DNA from: CALHVR01 sp963528625
Lineage (GTDB): Bacteria > Fusobacteriota > Fusobacteriia > Fusobacteriales > Leptotrichiaceae
Length of the DNA: 64,000 nt
Direction of reading: 5' to 3'
Assembly: GCA_963528625.1 (NCBI GenBank)
Contig: CAURVQ010000007.1
Coordinates: forward strand, 1-64,000
This document shows, in pieces, positions 25,128 through 33,496 of the stretch (position 1 is the stretch's first letter; each line of letters begins with the position of its first letter). Position numbers and translations under genes: made by a program. The notes beneath the pieces were generated by a model. That model had not been told where the DNA came from, searched no databases, and saw nothing but the letters and a program-made list of their open reading frames with translations.

Positions 25128-27800
25128 CTAAAATTTTATAAATTTATTTATTTTCTTTGCTTTTTTTATTCTAGTTCCTATTTTTATAAATTCATTTATT
25201 ACAACCGGAATTAACGATAATACAATTACAATATCCCAGTCTACTAATTTTATTGCTGTAACTTTAAAGATAGTAGCTATCGCATTTATATTTATTAACC
25301 CTACTTGTAATAAAATTCCTACAATTATTGAAACAATTAAAAATTTATTTCCAAAAAATCCAACTTCAAATATAGTTTTTTTTGTATTTCTCATCGTCAA
25401 TGAATAGAATAATTGTGAAAATGTTAGAACTATAAATGCCATCGTTCTTCCATAAGTAACAGCTTCCTCTCCGTCTAATCCATGATGCTTCCATCCTAAA
25501 TAAAACGCAATTAATGTTAAACTTCCTATTAATATCCCACCAACTGTAGCTCTCATTCCAGCTCCACCTGCAAAAAAACTCTCTTTTGGATCTCTTGGTT
25601 TTCTATTCATAACATCTTTATCTCCGGGATCTACACCCAAAGCAATTGCTGGTAAAGTATCTGTCACTAAATTTACCCACAATAATTGTGTTGCAACTAA
25701 CGGTAATGACCAATTAAATAATGTCGCTAAAAATACACAAATAACTTCCCCTAAATTACACGATAATAAAAACATTATCGTTTTTTTAATATTATTATAA
25801 ATATTTCTACCTTCTTCAATCGCATGAACTATTGTTGTGAAATTATCGTCAGTTAAAATCATATCACTTGCACCTTTTGAAACATCCGTTCCCGTAATTC
25901 CCATTGCCACTCCAATATCTGCAATTTTTAATGATGGTGCGTCATTCACTCCATCTCCAGTCATTGAAACAATATTGCCTTGCTCTTTAAATGCTCTAAC
26001 AATTTTTACTTTATGTTCTGGCGAAACTCTGGCAAATACTCTATATTTATTTATATCTTTTGTAAATTGCTCATCTGACAATTCATCAATTTCAGCTCCA
26101 GTTAAACTTTGACTTATATCTGTTGCAATTCCAAGTTCTTTTGCTATTGCAACTGCTGTATTTTTATGATCTCCTGTAATCATAACTGGTGTAATTCCAG
26201 CCTTCTTAGCTTCAACTATTGAATCTTTAACTTCTGTTCGTGGAGGATCGATCATTCCAACAATTCCAATTACTGTTAAATTTTCTTCCATTTCATCTGC
26301 AGAAATTTTATTTTCTACATCTTTAAACGCCACTCCTAACACTCTTAACGCACTATTTGACATATTTTCTACTTCTTTTAAAATAGTATTTTTTATATCT
26401 TCTGTCAATTCAATAATATTTCCATCAACTAAAATTTTACTAGATTTTAATAATATATTGTCAATAGCACCTTTTGTATGAACTCTATATTTCCCGTTTT
26501 CTTCATTTAAAGTTGACATCAATTTTCTATCTGAATCAAATGGTTTTTCATCAACTCTAGGATATTCTTCATTCAATGCTCTCTTTGTTAAATTATATTT
26601 ATCTCCTAACACAATTAAAGCGACTTCCGTAGGATCTCCAACATCTTGTCCACTATCAATTGAAGCGTCTGAACATAAAACAAATGATTTTATCAATTCT
26701 TTTTCATCTTTATCTGCCACAAAATTTCTTCCTGTTACAGATACTTCTTTCAAATTATTTAAAGTATAAGTTTTTACAACTGTCATTTTATTTTGTGTCA
26801 ATGTCCCTGTTTTATCAGAACAAATTATATTTACAGCCCCCAATGTTTCAACTGCCGGCAATTTTCTAACAATCGCATGTATTTTAGACATTCTAGTTAC
26901 ACCTATTGACAATACAATTGCAACTATCGCAACTAAACCTTCAGGAATTGCAGCAACAGCTAAACTTATAGCGGTCATAAACATTTCTAACACTGGTCTT
27001 CCTTGTATTAAACCAATCACAAATATAATAAAGCATATTACCAATGCCATATATCCTAAACTTTTTCCCAACTCATCCAATTTTATTTGTAAAGGTGTTA
27101 AATTTTCATTATCTTCGTCTAATATTTTTGCAATTTTACCTATTTCTGTTTCCATAGCTGTCCCAACTATAACGGCTTCTCCTCTTCCATAAGTTGCCAT
27201 TGTAGACATAAACGCCATATTTTCCTTATCACCAACACCTATTTTCTCATCACTTGTTATAAAGTTAGCATTTTTCTCACTCGGAACTGATTCTCCCGTC
27301 AATGCCGATTCCTCAATTTGTAAATTAACCGTTTCTAACAATCTTACATCTGCCGGAATAAATCTTCCCGCCTCTATAATCAAAATATCTCCGGGTACTA
27401 ATTCTTCTGAACTTACTTCAATAACTTCTCCATCTCTTCTAACTAAACTTTTTGGTGTTGTCATTTGTTGTAATGCTTCCAACGCTTTCTCAGCTTTACT
27501 TTCTTGCACCACACCGACAATCGCATTTATAAAAACTACTAATAAAATTATTATAGCATCCGTAATTCCTTCTAAACCGTGTGCTATAACATTTACTATT
27601 GCCGCACCTATTAATACATAAATTAATACATCTTTTAATTGAGCTATAAATAATTCTAGCAAACTTTTTTTTGCTTTACTTTTTAATTTATTATATCCAT
27701 ATTTTTCTAATCTTTTTTTTACTTCTTCTGTACTCAAACCCTCTTTTGGATCAACATTTAATTCATTTAAAACTTGCTCTTGTGATTTTGTAAACCACAT
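25128..27800 (-). CDS. calcium-type P-type ATPase (P2A, SERCA/PMCA-like)
   Basis: ATP-driven cation pump, probably exporting Ca2+. 890 residues: cation-ATPase N domain, TGES actuator loop (ALTGESVPSEKN), TM4 motif AAIPEGLVAIVAIVL (the PEGL type of Ca2+ pumps), phosphorylation site SDKTGTLTQNKMTVV with Asp near 328, VMITGDH, TGDGVNDAPSLK hinge and four C-terminal helices. The ribosome site AGAGGTGGAG is good. It is probably the first gene of a transcript that continues into groES-groEL. Confidence 0.92.
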   Translation of the reverse strand: MWFTKSQEQVLNELNVDPKEGLSTEEVKKRLEKYGYNKLKSKAKKSLLELFIAQLKDVLIYVLIGAAIVNVIAHGLEGITDAIIILLVVFINAIVGVVQESKAEKALEALQQMTTPKSLVRRDGEVIEVSSEELVPGDILIIEAGRFIPADVRLLETVNLQIEESALTGESVPSEKNANFITSDEKIGVGDKENMAFMSTMATYGRGEAVIVGTAMETEIGKIAKILDEDNENLTPLQIKLDELGKSLGYMALVICFIIFVIGLIQGRPVLEMFMTAISLAVAAIPEGLVAIVAIVLSIGVTRMSKIHAIVRKLPAVETLGAVNIICSDKTGTLTQNKMTVVKTYTLNNLKEVSVTGRNFVADKDEKELIKSFVLCSDASIDSGQDVGDPTEVALIVLGDKYNLTKRALNEEYPRVDEKPFDSDRKLMSTLNEENGKYRVHTKGAIDNILLKSSKILVDGNIIELTEDIKNTILKEVENMSNSALRVLGVAFKDVENKISADEMEENLTVIGIVGMIDPPRTEVKDSIVEAKKAGITPVMITGDHKNTAVAIAKELGIATDISQSLTGAEIDELSDEQFTKDINKYRVFARVSPEHKVKIVRAFKEQGNIVSMTGDGVNDAPSLKIADIGVAMGITGTDVSKGASDMILTDDNFTTIVHAIEEGRNIYNNIKKTIMFLLSCNLGEVICVFLATLFNWSLPLVATQLLWVNLVTDTLPAIALGVDPGDKDVMNRKPRDPKESFFAGGAGMRATVGGILIGSLTLIAFYLGWKHHGLDGEEAVTYGRTMAFIVLTFSQLFYSLTMRNTKKTIFEVGFFGNKFLIVSIIVGILLQVGLININAIATIFKVTAIKLVDWDIVIVLSLIPVVINEFIKIGTRIKKAKKINKFIKF

Positions 27801-28086
27801 ATTTCTCCACCTCTATTTTTGTATTTACATTTTTATTTGGTATGTATAAACCTTCGTTTAATTATTATAACAAATTTTTATATAAATATCTACTTTTTAT
27901 TAGTTAAGCCTTTATATGTAAATTACAAACTAAATTTACTGTATTGATTTATAAATAACATTAAAATTCGTTCATTTTAAATGTTTTAAAAAAAATATAT
28001 AAAAATTTTATTGAAAAAATACAATTAAAGAGGTATACTCTTATAAAGTAAGTATGAAAGAAATATTACAACTAAGGAGAACGATT
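27801..28086. other. divergent intergenic region, ATPase/adhesin
   Basis: AT-rich. On the minus strand a TATAAT with an upstream TG (27864-27869) may start the ATPase-groESL transcript; its -35 is weak. On the plus strand the adhesin promoter and its leader-ORF ribosome site occupy 28011-28080. Nothing recognisable lies in 27880-28010. Confidence 0.5.
28011..28039 (+). promoter_or_regulatory. promoter of the autotransporter gene
   Basis: TTGAAA (28011-28016), 17-nt spacer, TATACT (28034-28039). Transcription would begin near 28046, leaving a 5' UTR of about 75 nt that carries the leader ORF. Confidence 0.7.
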
Positions 28087-28116
28087 ATGCCTAAAAATAA
28101 TTTTTATAAGGAGTAG
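28087..28116 (+). CDS. nine-residue leader ORF upstream of the adhesin
   Basis: An ATG at 28087 sits 7 nt after a near-perfect AAGGAGA ribosome site and reads nine codons (MPKNNFYKE) to TAG. The AAGGAG that serves the adhesin (28108-28113) is formed by the last two sense codons of this mini-ORF. Ribosomes finishing it would stop on the adhesin's own ribosome site. The arrangement suggests translational coupling or a switch; no regulated mechanism is visible. Confidence 0.5.
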   Translation: MPKNNFYKE

Positions 28117-28122
28117 ACTACA

Positions 28123-30672
28123 ATGACAATAAAAAGAATGTTAATTTTGTCATTGTGTATTAGTTCTGTTATTAGTTTTGCTGATGACACTACTAATCCA
28201 CAAATAACAAAAGAAGAAATAAAACAAATGATAGATGAAGCTGTAAAGGCTGAAGCTGAAAAGATAAAAAATTTACAAAAGTCTGTTTCAAAAAATACTC
28301 AAGATATTCAAAATAATAAAATACACTATTTTAGTGCCGAAATGGGATTACATGGTGGAGGAAATTTTGATAATGATGGAGCTAAAGGCTCTCCTTTATC
28401 ATTAGCTATAGGAGCTAACTCAAGAGCTATGGGAGGGGGTAGTGCAGTAGCTATAGGAAATCACTCAACTGCTAACGGGACAGGAGCTATATCTATAGGA
28501 TCTTATTCTAAAGCAGAGGATCAAGTGGCAACTGCCATAGGGTATGGAGCAACGGTAGGAGCAGGAAATCCAGCAGGACTAGCAATAGGGTATAATACAA
28601 CATCAGTGGGGCAATTTTCTATGACTTTAGGGCAATTTTCTAAGGCAAGTGGAGCAAGATCAGCATCTATTGGTTATGGGGCAAACTCTATAGGTAAATC
28701 TTCTTTAGCTGTTGGAGATTATGCTATTGCCAATGGAGATTCAGGTATTGCTATAGGTAAAAATTCTTTGATAACTGAAAATTCAGAATATTCAATAGTT
28801 TTAGGGTCTGCTGCATATGTAGGGAATAGAAAACAGGTATCTTCTTCTGCTATTATAGATAGTGGTAATGGTAGTGTTGTTGATGGAAATAATACTGCTT
28901 CTACTGGAACTCCGGGATCTGTTAGGACTAAATCAACAGAATATACTCAAATGAATCCAGATCCAGAAAGAGCTCATAATAATTCTATTGCTATAGGTTT
29001 AAGTTCAAAAGTATACGGTTATCAATCAATAGCAATAGGAGGAACTGCCGAAGCTTCTAAATCTGATTCACTTGCTGTTGGTACAGGGGCAGAATCAAGG
29101 GGTCATTTTTCAAGTGCATTAGGAGCACAAGCAGTAGCAAATAGTGATTATTCAATAGCTTTAGGACATTCTACATATGCTAAGAATAAGAAATCAATTA
29201 CAATAGGTGATAATTCAAGAGTTCAAGTAGATGGTGGTATATCACTTGGTTCAACTTCATTTAATAATAGAGACACAGAAACTTTAGGTTATGATTTTTC
29301 AGAAAATCATACAAAACTTACTGTTGATGCAACAGATGCAACTAAACTTAAAATGGAATTACAAGGAGATATAAAAACTAAATATGAAGCCTTAGATGCT
29401 GAAGTTAAACCTTTGCAACAGTTATTTGATCAAGAAGAAGAAAAATACAATAAACTTGTTAAACAGAGAGATACGATTTATACTGTTAAAGTTAAAGAAG
29501 CTGAACTTAATAATTTAACGAGTAGTATAGCTAATGAAACAGAAGCTGCTAAAAAGCAAAAACTTGAAGAAGCGAAAACTAAATTAGAAGCAGAGTTAAA
29601 TAAAGATAAAGAAACTTTAAAAGAACTTGAAGCAAGTTCTGGGTTGACAAATGAAGATGAAGTAAAAAAAGAAGTTTTAAAACAATCTGAAGAGGTTGAA
29701 AAGAAATTAGCTGACTTAGATAAAAAGAAAGCTGAAAGAAATAAAATTGTTTCCACTTGGAAAGGAACATCTGGAGCACTTTCTGTTGGTAATGAAGTGA
29801 TGGGCGTAACTCGTCAAATAATAGGAGTTGCAGCAGGAACTGCAGATACAGATGCCGTTAATGTCGCTCAATTAAGAAGTATGAATATACATTTAGCTGG
29901 AGATTCTGGAGAAACAAGATATAATTTTACTAATAAAACTCCTTTTAAATTTGTAGGAGAAAATGGAATAACAACTAAAGTAGAGGACGGTAAAGTTACA
30001 ATATCACTTGCTAATAATTCAACTACTGTTACACCTGCCCCAAATAATAATGGAAATACAACAGGAATAAGTGAAGAATTAAAAAATAAAATAGAAAATT
30101 TAAAAAATATAGAAATAAAAGAAGGAACTGGTATAACTGTAAATACTGCTACAAAAGATGGAACAACTACATATACTATAAATGCAGATTTAAGTAATGT
30201 TGAAAATAAAATAGAAAAAAATACTCAAAATATTAATAACCTTGAAAGAAAAATATCTAACATTTCTAATAATACTGAAAAAATAAATAAAATAGAAAGT
30301 AATAGTTATGCAGGAGTTGCAAATGCTATCGCTATAGCAAATTTACCAGTTGCAACTAATGCTAAATTTAGTGTAGCTGCTGGATATGGAACATATATGG
30401 GTAATAATTCAATGGCATTAGGTGTTGTAGGAAATCAAGGAGCTTTCAATTATAAAGCAAGTGCTAGTTTAAACGATAAAGGAAAACTTGGATTTGGACT
30501 AGGTGTTTCATATACAATTAAAACAAAGGACGCAGAAACTATTAAAACAAAAAATGAATCAACAAGACTTAATAATTTAGAGGAAAAATATGAAAAAGAA
30601 AGTAAAGAAATAAATAAAAGAATAAATGATATAGAGAAAAAATTGGATAAAATTTTAAAAAGATTAAAATAA
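28123..30672 (+). CDS. YadA-like trimeric autotransporter adhesin
   Basis: Surface adhesin secreted through its own trimeric barrel. 849 residues: signal peptide 1-20 (cut before DDTTNP); head of left-handed beta-roll repeats of the AIG..S.A.G..A type (about 75-390); a Lys/Glu-rich helical insertion (about 399-545); the neck motif VTRQIIGVAAGTADTDAVN near 561-580; a short stalk with coiled coils (about 645-725); the four-strand membrane anchor at about 727-802 ending in GFGLGVSYTI. An unusual 47-residue coiled-coil tail follows the anchor. The gene has its own promoter, leader ORF and terminator. Confidence 0.93.
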   Translation: MTIKRMLILSLCISSVISFADDTTNPQITKEEIKQMIDEAVKAEAEKIKNLQKSVSKNTQDIQNNKIHYFSAEMGLHGGGNFDNDGAKGSPLSLAIGANSRAMGGGSAVAIGNHSTANGTGAISIGSYSKAEDQVATAIGYGATVGAGNPAGLAIGYNTTSVGQFSMTLGQFSKASGARSASIGYGANSIGKSSLAVGDYAIANGDSGIAIGKNSLITENSEYSIVLGSAAYVGNRKQVSSSAIIDSGNGSVVDGNNTASTGTPGSVRTKSTEYTQMNPDPERAHNNSIAIGLSSKVYGYQSIAIGGTAEASKSDSLAVGTGAESRGHFSSALGAQAVANSDYSIALGHSTYAKNKKSITIGDNSRVQVDGGISLGSTSFNNRDTETLGYDFSENHTKLTVDATDATKLKMELQGDIKTKYEALDAEVKPLQQLFDQEEEKYNKLVKQRDTIYTVKVKEAELNNLTSSIANETEAAKKQKLEEAKTKLEAELNKDKETLKELEASSGLTNEDEVKKEVLKQSEEVEKKLADLDKKKAERNKIVSTWKGTSGALSVGNEVMGVTRQIIGVAAGTADTDAVNVAQLRSMNIHLAGDSGETRYNFTNKTPFKFVGENGITTKVEDGKVTISLANNSTTVTPAPNNNGNTTGISEELKNKIENLKNIEIKEGTGITVNTATKDGTTTYTINADLSNVENKIEKNTQNINNLERKISNISNNTEKINKIESNSYAGVANAIAIANLPVATNAKFSVAAGYGTYMGNNSMALGVVGNQGAFNYKASASLNDKGKLGFGLGVSYTIKTKDAETIKTKNESTRLNNLEEKYEKESKEINKRINDIEKKLDKILKRLK

Positions 30673-30679
30673 ATTTATT

Positions 30680-30719
30680 AAATGTTATAGTTTAACAGCT
30701 ATAACATTTTTATTTTTTT
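30680..30719 (+). terminator. terminator of the autotransporter gene
   Basis: A 10-bp stem AATGTTATAG/CTATAACATT with an 8-nt loop, then a T-rich run. Confidence 0.85.
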
Positions 30720-30748
30720 AAAAAAGCTATGAAATTAAAATTCATAGC
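30720..30748 (-). terminator. terminator of trpS
   Basis: The GCTATGAA/TTCATAGC stem just downstream of the trpS stop is followed on the minus strand by six Ts. It lies back to back with the adhesin terminator. Confidence 0.8.
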
Positions 30749-30754
30749 TAAAAT

Positions 30755-31729
30755 TTAATAATTATGTTTAACAAGTCCTACTGTTTCTCTTACAATATCA
30801 AGAGTTTTAGTCGCTTCTGCTCTAGCTTTTAAAGCTCCTTCTCTTAAAATTTCATAGACATAATCCATATTTTGTAAAAGTTGTTCTCTTTTTTCTCTAT
30901 AAGGTGTAAAGTAATCCATAAATTTATCTAACAATTCCGTTTTGGCATGTCCATAACCAAAATTACCGGCTAAAAATTTATCTTTTAATATTTTCACTTC
31001 TTCTTCTGTAGCAAAAAGTGAATATAATTTCGTAATATTATTTTCCGGATCTTTAGGCTCTTCTAATGGCGTTGAATCTGTAACAATACTCATTATTTGT
31101 TTTTTTATTTCTTTTTTTGAAGCAAACATATTTATAACATTTCCATAAGATTTACTCATTTTATCTCCATCTGTTCCAGGAACAACAGCAACACTTTCTA
31201 AAATCTTATCTTTTGGCAATTTAAAAATCTCTTTATCATAAGTTTCATTAAATTTAATCGCTATATCTCTCGTAATTTCAAGATGCTGTTTTTGATCTTT
31301 TCCAACAGGAACAACATCAGGATTATACATAAGAATATCTGCTGCCATTAAAATAGGGTAAGTAAAAAGTCCCATATTAGGCTTTATTCCTTTTGCAATT
31401 TTATCTTTATATGAATGTGCCCTCTCAATAAGTCCCATCGGCGTTACATTTGATAAAATCCAAGCTAATTCAGTATGTTCTGGAACATCTGATTGTAAAA
31501 ATAAAGTAGATTTTTTAGGATCAAGTCCTAAAGCAAGGTAGTCTAATATAACACCCATCGTATTATTTATTAAATCTTCACCTTTTGGAGATGATGTCAA
31601 TGCGTGATAATTTGCTAAAAAGTAAAATCCTTCATAATCATCTTGCATTTCCACAAATTGTTTTATCGCACCAAAATAATTACCAATATGTAACACTCCA
31701 CTAGGTTGTATTCCTGATAAACTTCTCAT
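30755..31729 (-). CDS. trpS: tryptophanyl-tRNA synthetase
   Basis: Charges tRNA-Trp. 324 residues of the class I bacterial type. The HIGH-equivalent is PSGVLHIGNYFGA and the KMSKS loop is DGDKMSKSYGN. The ATG at 31729 is chosen because GGAGG lies 4 nt upstream and the protein then begins MRSLSGIQPSG like the family. It has its own promoter and terminator; no T-box leader fits in the upstream gap. Confidence 0.97.
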   Translation of the reverse strand: MRSLSGIQPSGVLHIGNYFGAIKQFVEMQDDYEGFYFLANYHALTSSPKGEDLINNTMGVILDYLALGLDPKKSTLFLQSDVPEHTELAWILSNVTPMGLIERAHSYKDKIAKGIKPNMGLFTYPILMAADILMYNPDVVPVGKDQKQHLEITRDIAIKFNETYDKEIFKLPKDKILESVAVVPGTDGDKMSKSYGNVINMFASKKEIKKQIMSIVTDSTPLEEPKDPENNITKLYSLFATEEEVKILKDKFLAGNFGYGHAKTELLDKFMDYFTPYREKREQLLQNMDYVYEILREGALKARAEATKTLDIVRETVGLVKHNY

Positions 31730-31761
31730 ATTTCCTCCGATATATATAATTTTATATATAA

Positions 31762-31790
31762 AGTATATCATTTTTATTATGTAAATTCAA
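31762..31790 (-). promoter_or_regulatory. promoter of trpS
   Basis: Minus strand TTGAAT, 17-nt spacer, TATACT with TG one base upstream of the -10. Confidence 0.6.
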
Positions 31791-31881
31791 TTTATATTAT
31801 TTATTAATTTTTGAAAATGTGGTAAAATAGATACAGAAGATAAAATTTTAATATAGACTTAAAAATAATGAGAGGTAAATA

Positions 31882-32574
31882 ATGTTTTATGTGGTAGGGA
31901 CGCCTATTGGTAATTTAGAAGATATAACATTTAGAGCGATAAATACATTAAAAGAGGTAGACTACATCTTTGCAGAAGATACGCGAGTAACAAAAAAATT
32001 ATTAAATTATTATGAAATTGAAAAAACAGTTTATCAATATCATGAACATAATAAAATGCATCAAATTCAAAATATAATAAATTTACTTGAAGATAACAAA
32101 AAAATAGCTTTAGTGACTGATGCCGGAACTCCGTGTATTTCAGATCCCGGTTTTGAACTTGTAAATGAAATTTTAAAAAAAGAAATAAAAGTAATTGGAA
32201 TACCTGGTGCTTCATCAATAGTGACTGGAGCTAGTATTTCCGGACTTGATATGCGAAGAATGGCATATGAAGGATTTTTACCTAAGAAAAAAGGACGACA
32301 AACTCTTTTTAATAAATTAGAAGCAGAAGAAAGAACTATTGTTATTTTAGAGTCACCAAATAGAATTTTAAAAACATTGAAAGATATTCAAGAATATTTG
32401 GGAGAAAGATATGTTGTAATAACTCGTGAACTTACTAAAATATATGAAGAAATAATAAGAGGAAATGTAAGCGAATTAATTGAAAAATTGGAGAAAAAAC
32501 CTATTAAAGGAGAAATCGTACTCTTTATAAGAGCAATTAATGACGATGGAATTTACTTAAAAAACAAAGAATAA
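31882..32574 (+). CDS. rsmI: 16S rRNA (cytidine1402-2'-O)-methyltransferase RsmI
   Basis: SAM-dependent enzyme that 2'-O-methylates C1402 in the decoding centre. The 230-residue tetrapyrrole-methylase fold shows VVGTPIGNLEDITFRAI at the start, FAEDTRVTKKLL, VTDAGTPCISDPGFELV and GASSIVTGASISGL. It is about 40-50 residues shorter at the C-terminus than E. coli RsmI, as is common in this size class. GAGAGG precedes the ATG. It starts a plus-strand run with rbgA and two glycosyltransferases. Confidence 0.94.
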   Translation: MFYVVGTPIGNLEDITFRAINTLKEVDYIFAEDTRVTKKLLNYYEIEKTVYQYHEHNKMHQIQNIINLLEDNKKIALVTDAGTPCISDPGFELVNEILKKEIKVIGIPGASSIVTGASISGLDMRRMAYEGFLPKKKGRQTLFNKLEAEERTIVILESPNRILKTLKDIQEYLGERYVVITRELTKIYEEIIRGNVSELIEKLEKKPIKGEIVLFIRAINDDGIYLKNKE

Positions 32575-32593
32575 CATAAAAAAGGAGAAAAAA

Positions 32594-33484
32594 ATGCATA
32601 TAAACTGGTATCCAGGTCATATGAAAAAAACAAAAGATTTAATAGTTGAAAATTTAAAAATAATAGATTTAGTTATAGAAATTTTAGATGCAAGAATACC
32701 CATTTCTAGTGAAAATCCAGATATAACAAAATTAGCAAAAAATAAGCAAAAAGTCGTTGTTTTGAATAAAGTGGACTTAATTGACACAAAGGACTTAAAA
32801 AAATGGGAAGATTATTTTTTAACAAACGAAATAGCTTCTCATGTTGTTGCTTTAAGTTCTGAAAAGGGAACAAATTTTGCTGAATTGCGTAGAATTACTG
32901 ATAAAATTTATAATGAAAAGTTAGAAAAAATGAAGAAAAAGGGGCTAAGAAAAACTGAGGTCAGAGCCATGATTGTCGGTATTCCAAATGTTGGAAAATC
33001 AAGATTTATAAACAAATATGTGAATAAAAATAAAGCAAGAGTTGGAAATACTCCCGGATTTACTAGAGGAAAACAATGGATAAAAATTGATGATAAAGTT
33101 GAATTGTTAGATACACCCGGAGTTTTATGGCCAAAATTTGAGGACGAAAATGTGGCGTACAATTTAGCGATAACCGGATCTATAAAAGATAATATTCTAC
33201 CGTTAGAACAAGTTGCAACTAAATTTTTAACTAAATTAAAAAATTTGAATAAAATAGAAAATTTATTTAACGCCTATCAACTTGAAGAATATGTTACATT
33301 AGAAGAAATTTTACAATTAGAAAATTATAAAATATTTCAACTTTTAGAAAAAAGACTTGGAATTTCAAAAAGTGACGAACATAATTACGATGTAATTGCA
33401 AGAAAAATATTAAAAGATTATAGAAGTGGAAAAATTGGTAAATTTTTCTTAGAATTACCAGAAGATTTTGATACGGAAGAATAG
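32594..33484 (+). CDS. rbgA: ribosome biogenesis GTPase RbgA (YlqF)
   Basis: Circularly permuted GTPase needed for late 50S assembly. 296 residues. It begins with INWYPGHMKKTK. The permuted order is visible: NKVD (G4) near 57, then Walker A GIPNVGKSRFIN (G1) and DTPGVLWP (G3). The C-terminal helical RNA-binding domain ends in the acidic LPEDFDTEE. The ribosome site is AAAGGAG. It follows rsmI by 19 nt. Confidence 0.95.
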   Translation: MHINWYPGHMKKTKDLIVENLKIIDLVIEILDARIPISSENPDITKLAKNKQKVVVLNKVDLIDTKDLKKWEDYFLTNEIASHVVALSSEKGTNFAELRRITDKIYNEKLEKMKKKGLRKTEVRAMIVGIPNVGKSRFINKYVNKNKARVGNTPGFTRGKQWIKIDDKVELLDTPGVLWPKFEDENVAYNLAITGSIKDNILPLEQVATKFLTKLKNLNKIENLFNAYQLEEYVTLEEILQLENYKIFQLLEKRLGISKSDEHNYDVIARKILKDYRSGKIGKFFLELPEDFDTEE

Positions 33485-33496
33485 TGGAGAGAAAAA

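Noticed and set aside
24820..25128. Possible CIRCE operator for groESL
   Set aside because: No TTAGCACTC-type inverted repeat was found in the gaps around groES, groEL or the upstream ATPase.
31730..31881. T-box or other riboswitch for trpS/rsmI
   Set aside because: The gap is too short and shows no T-box sequence or specifier hairpin; an ordinary promoter explains it.
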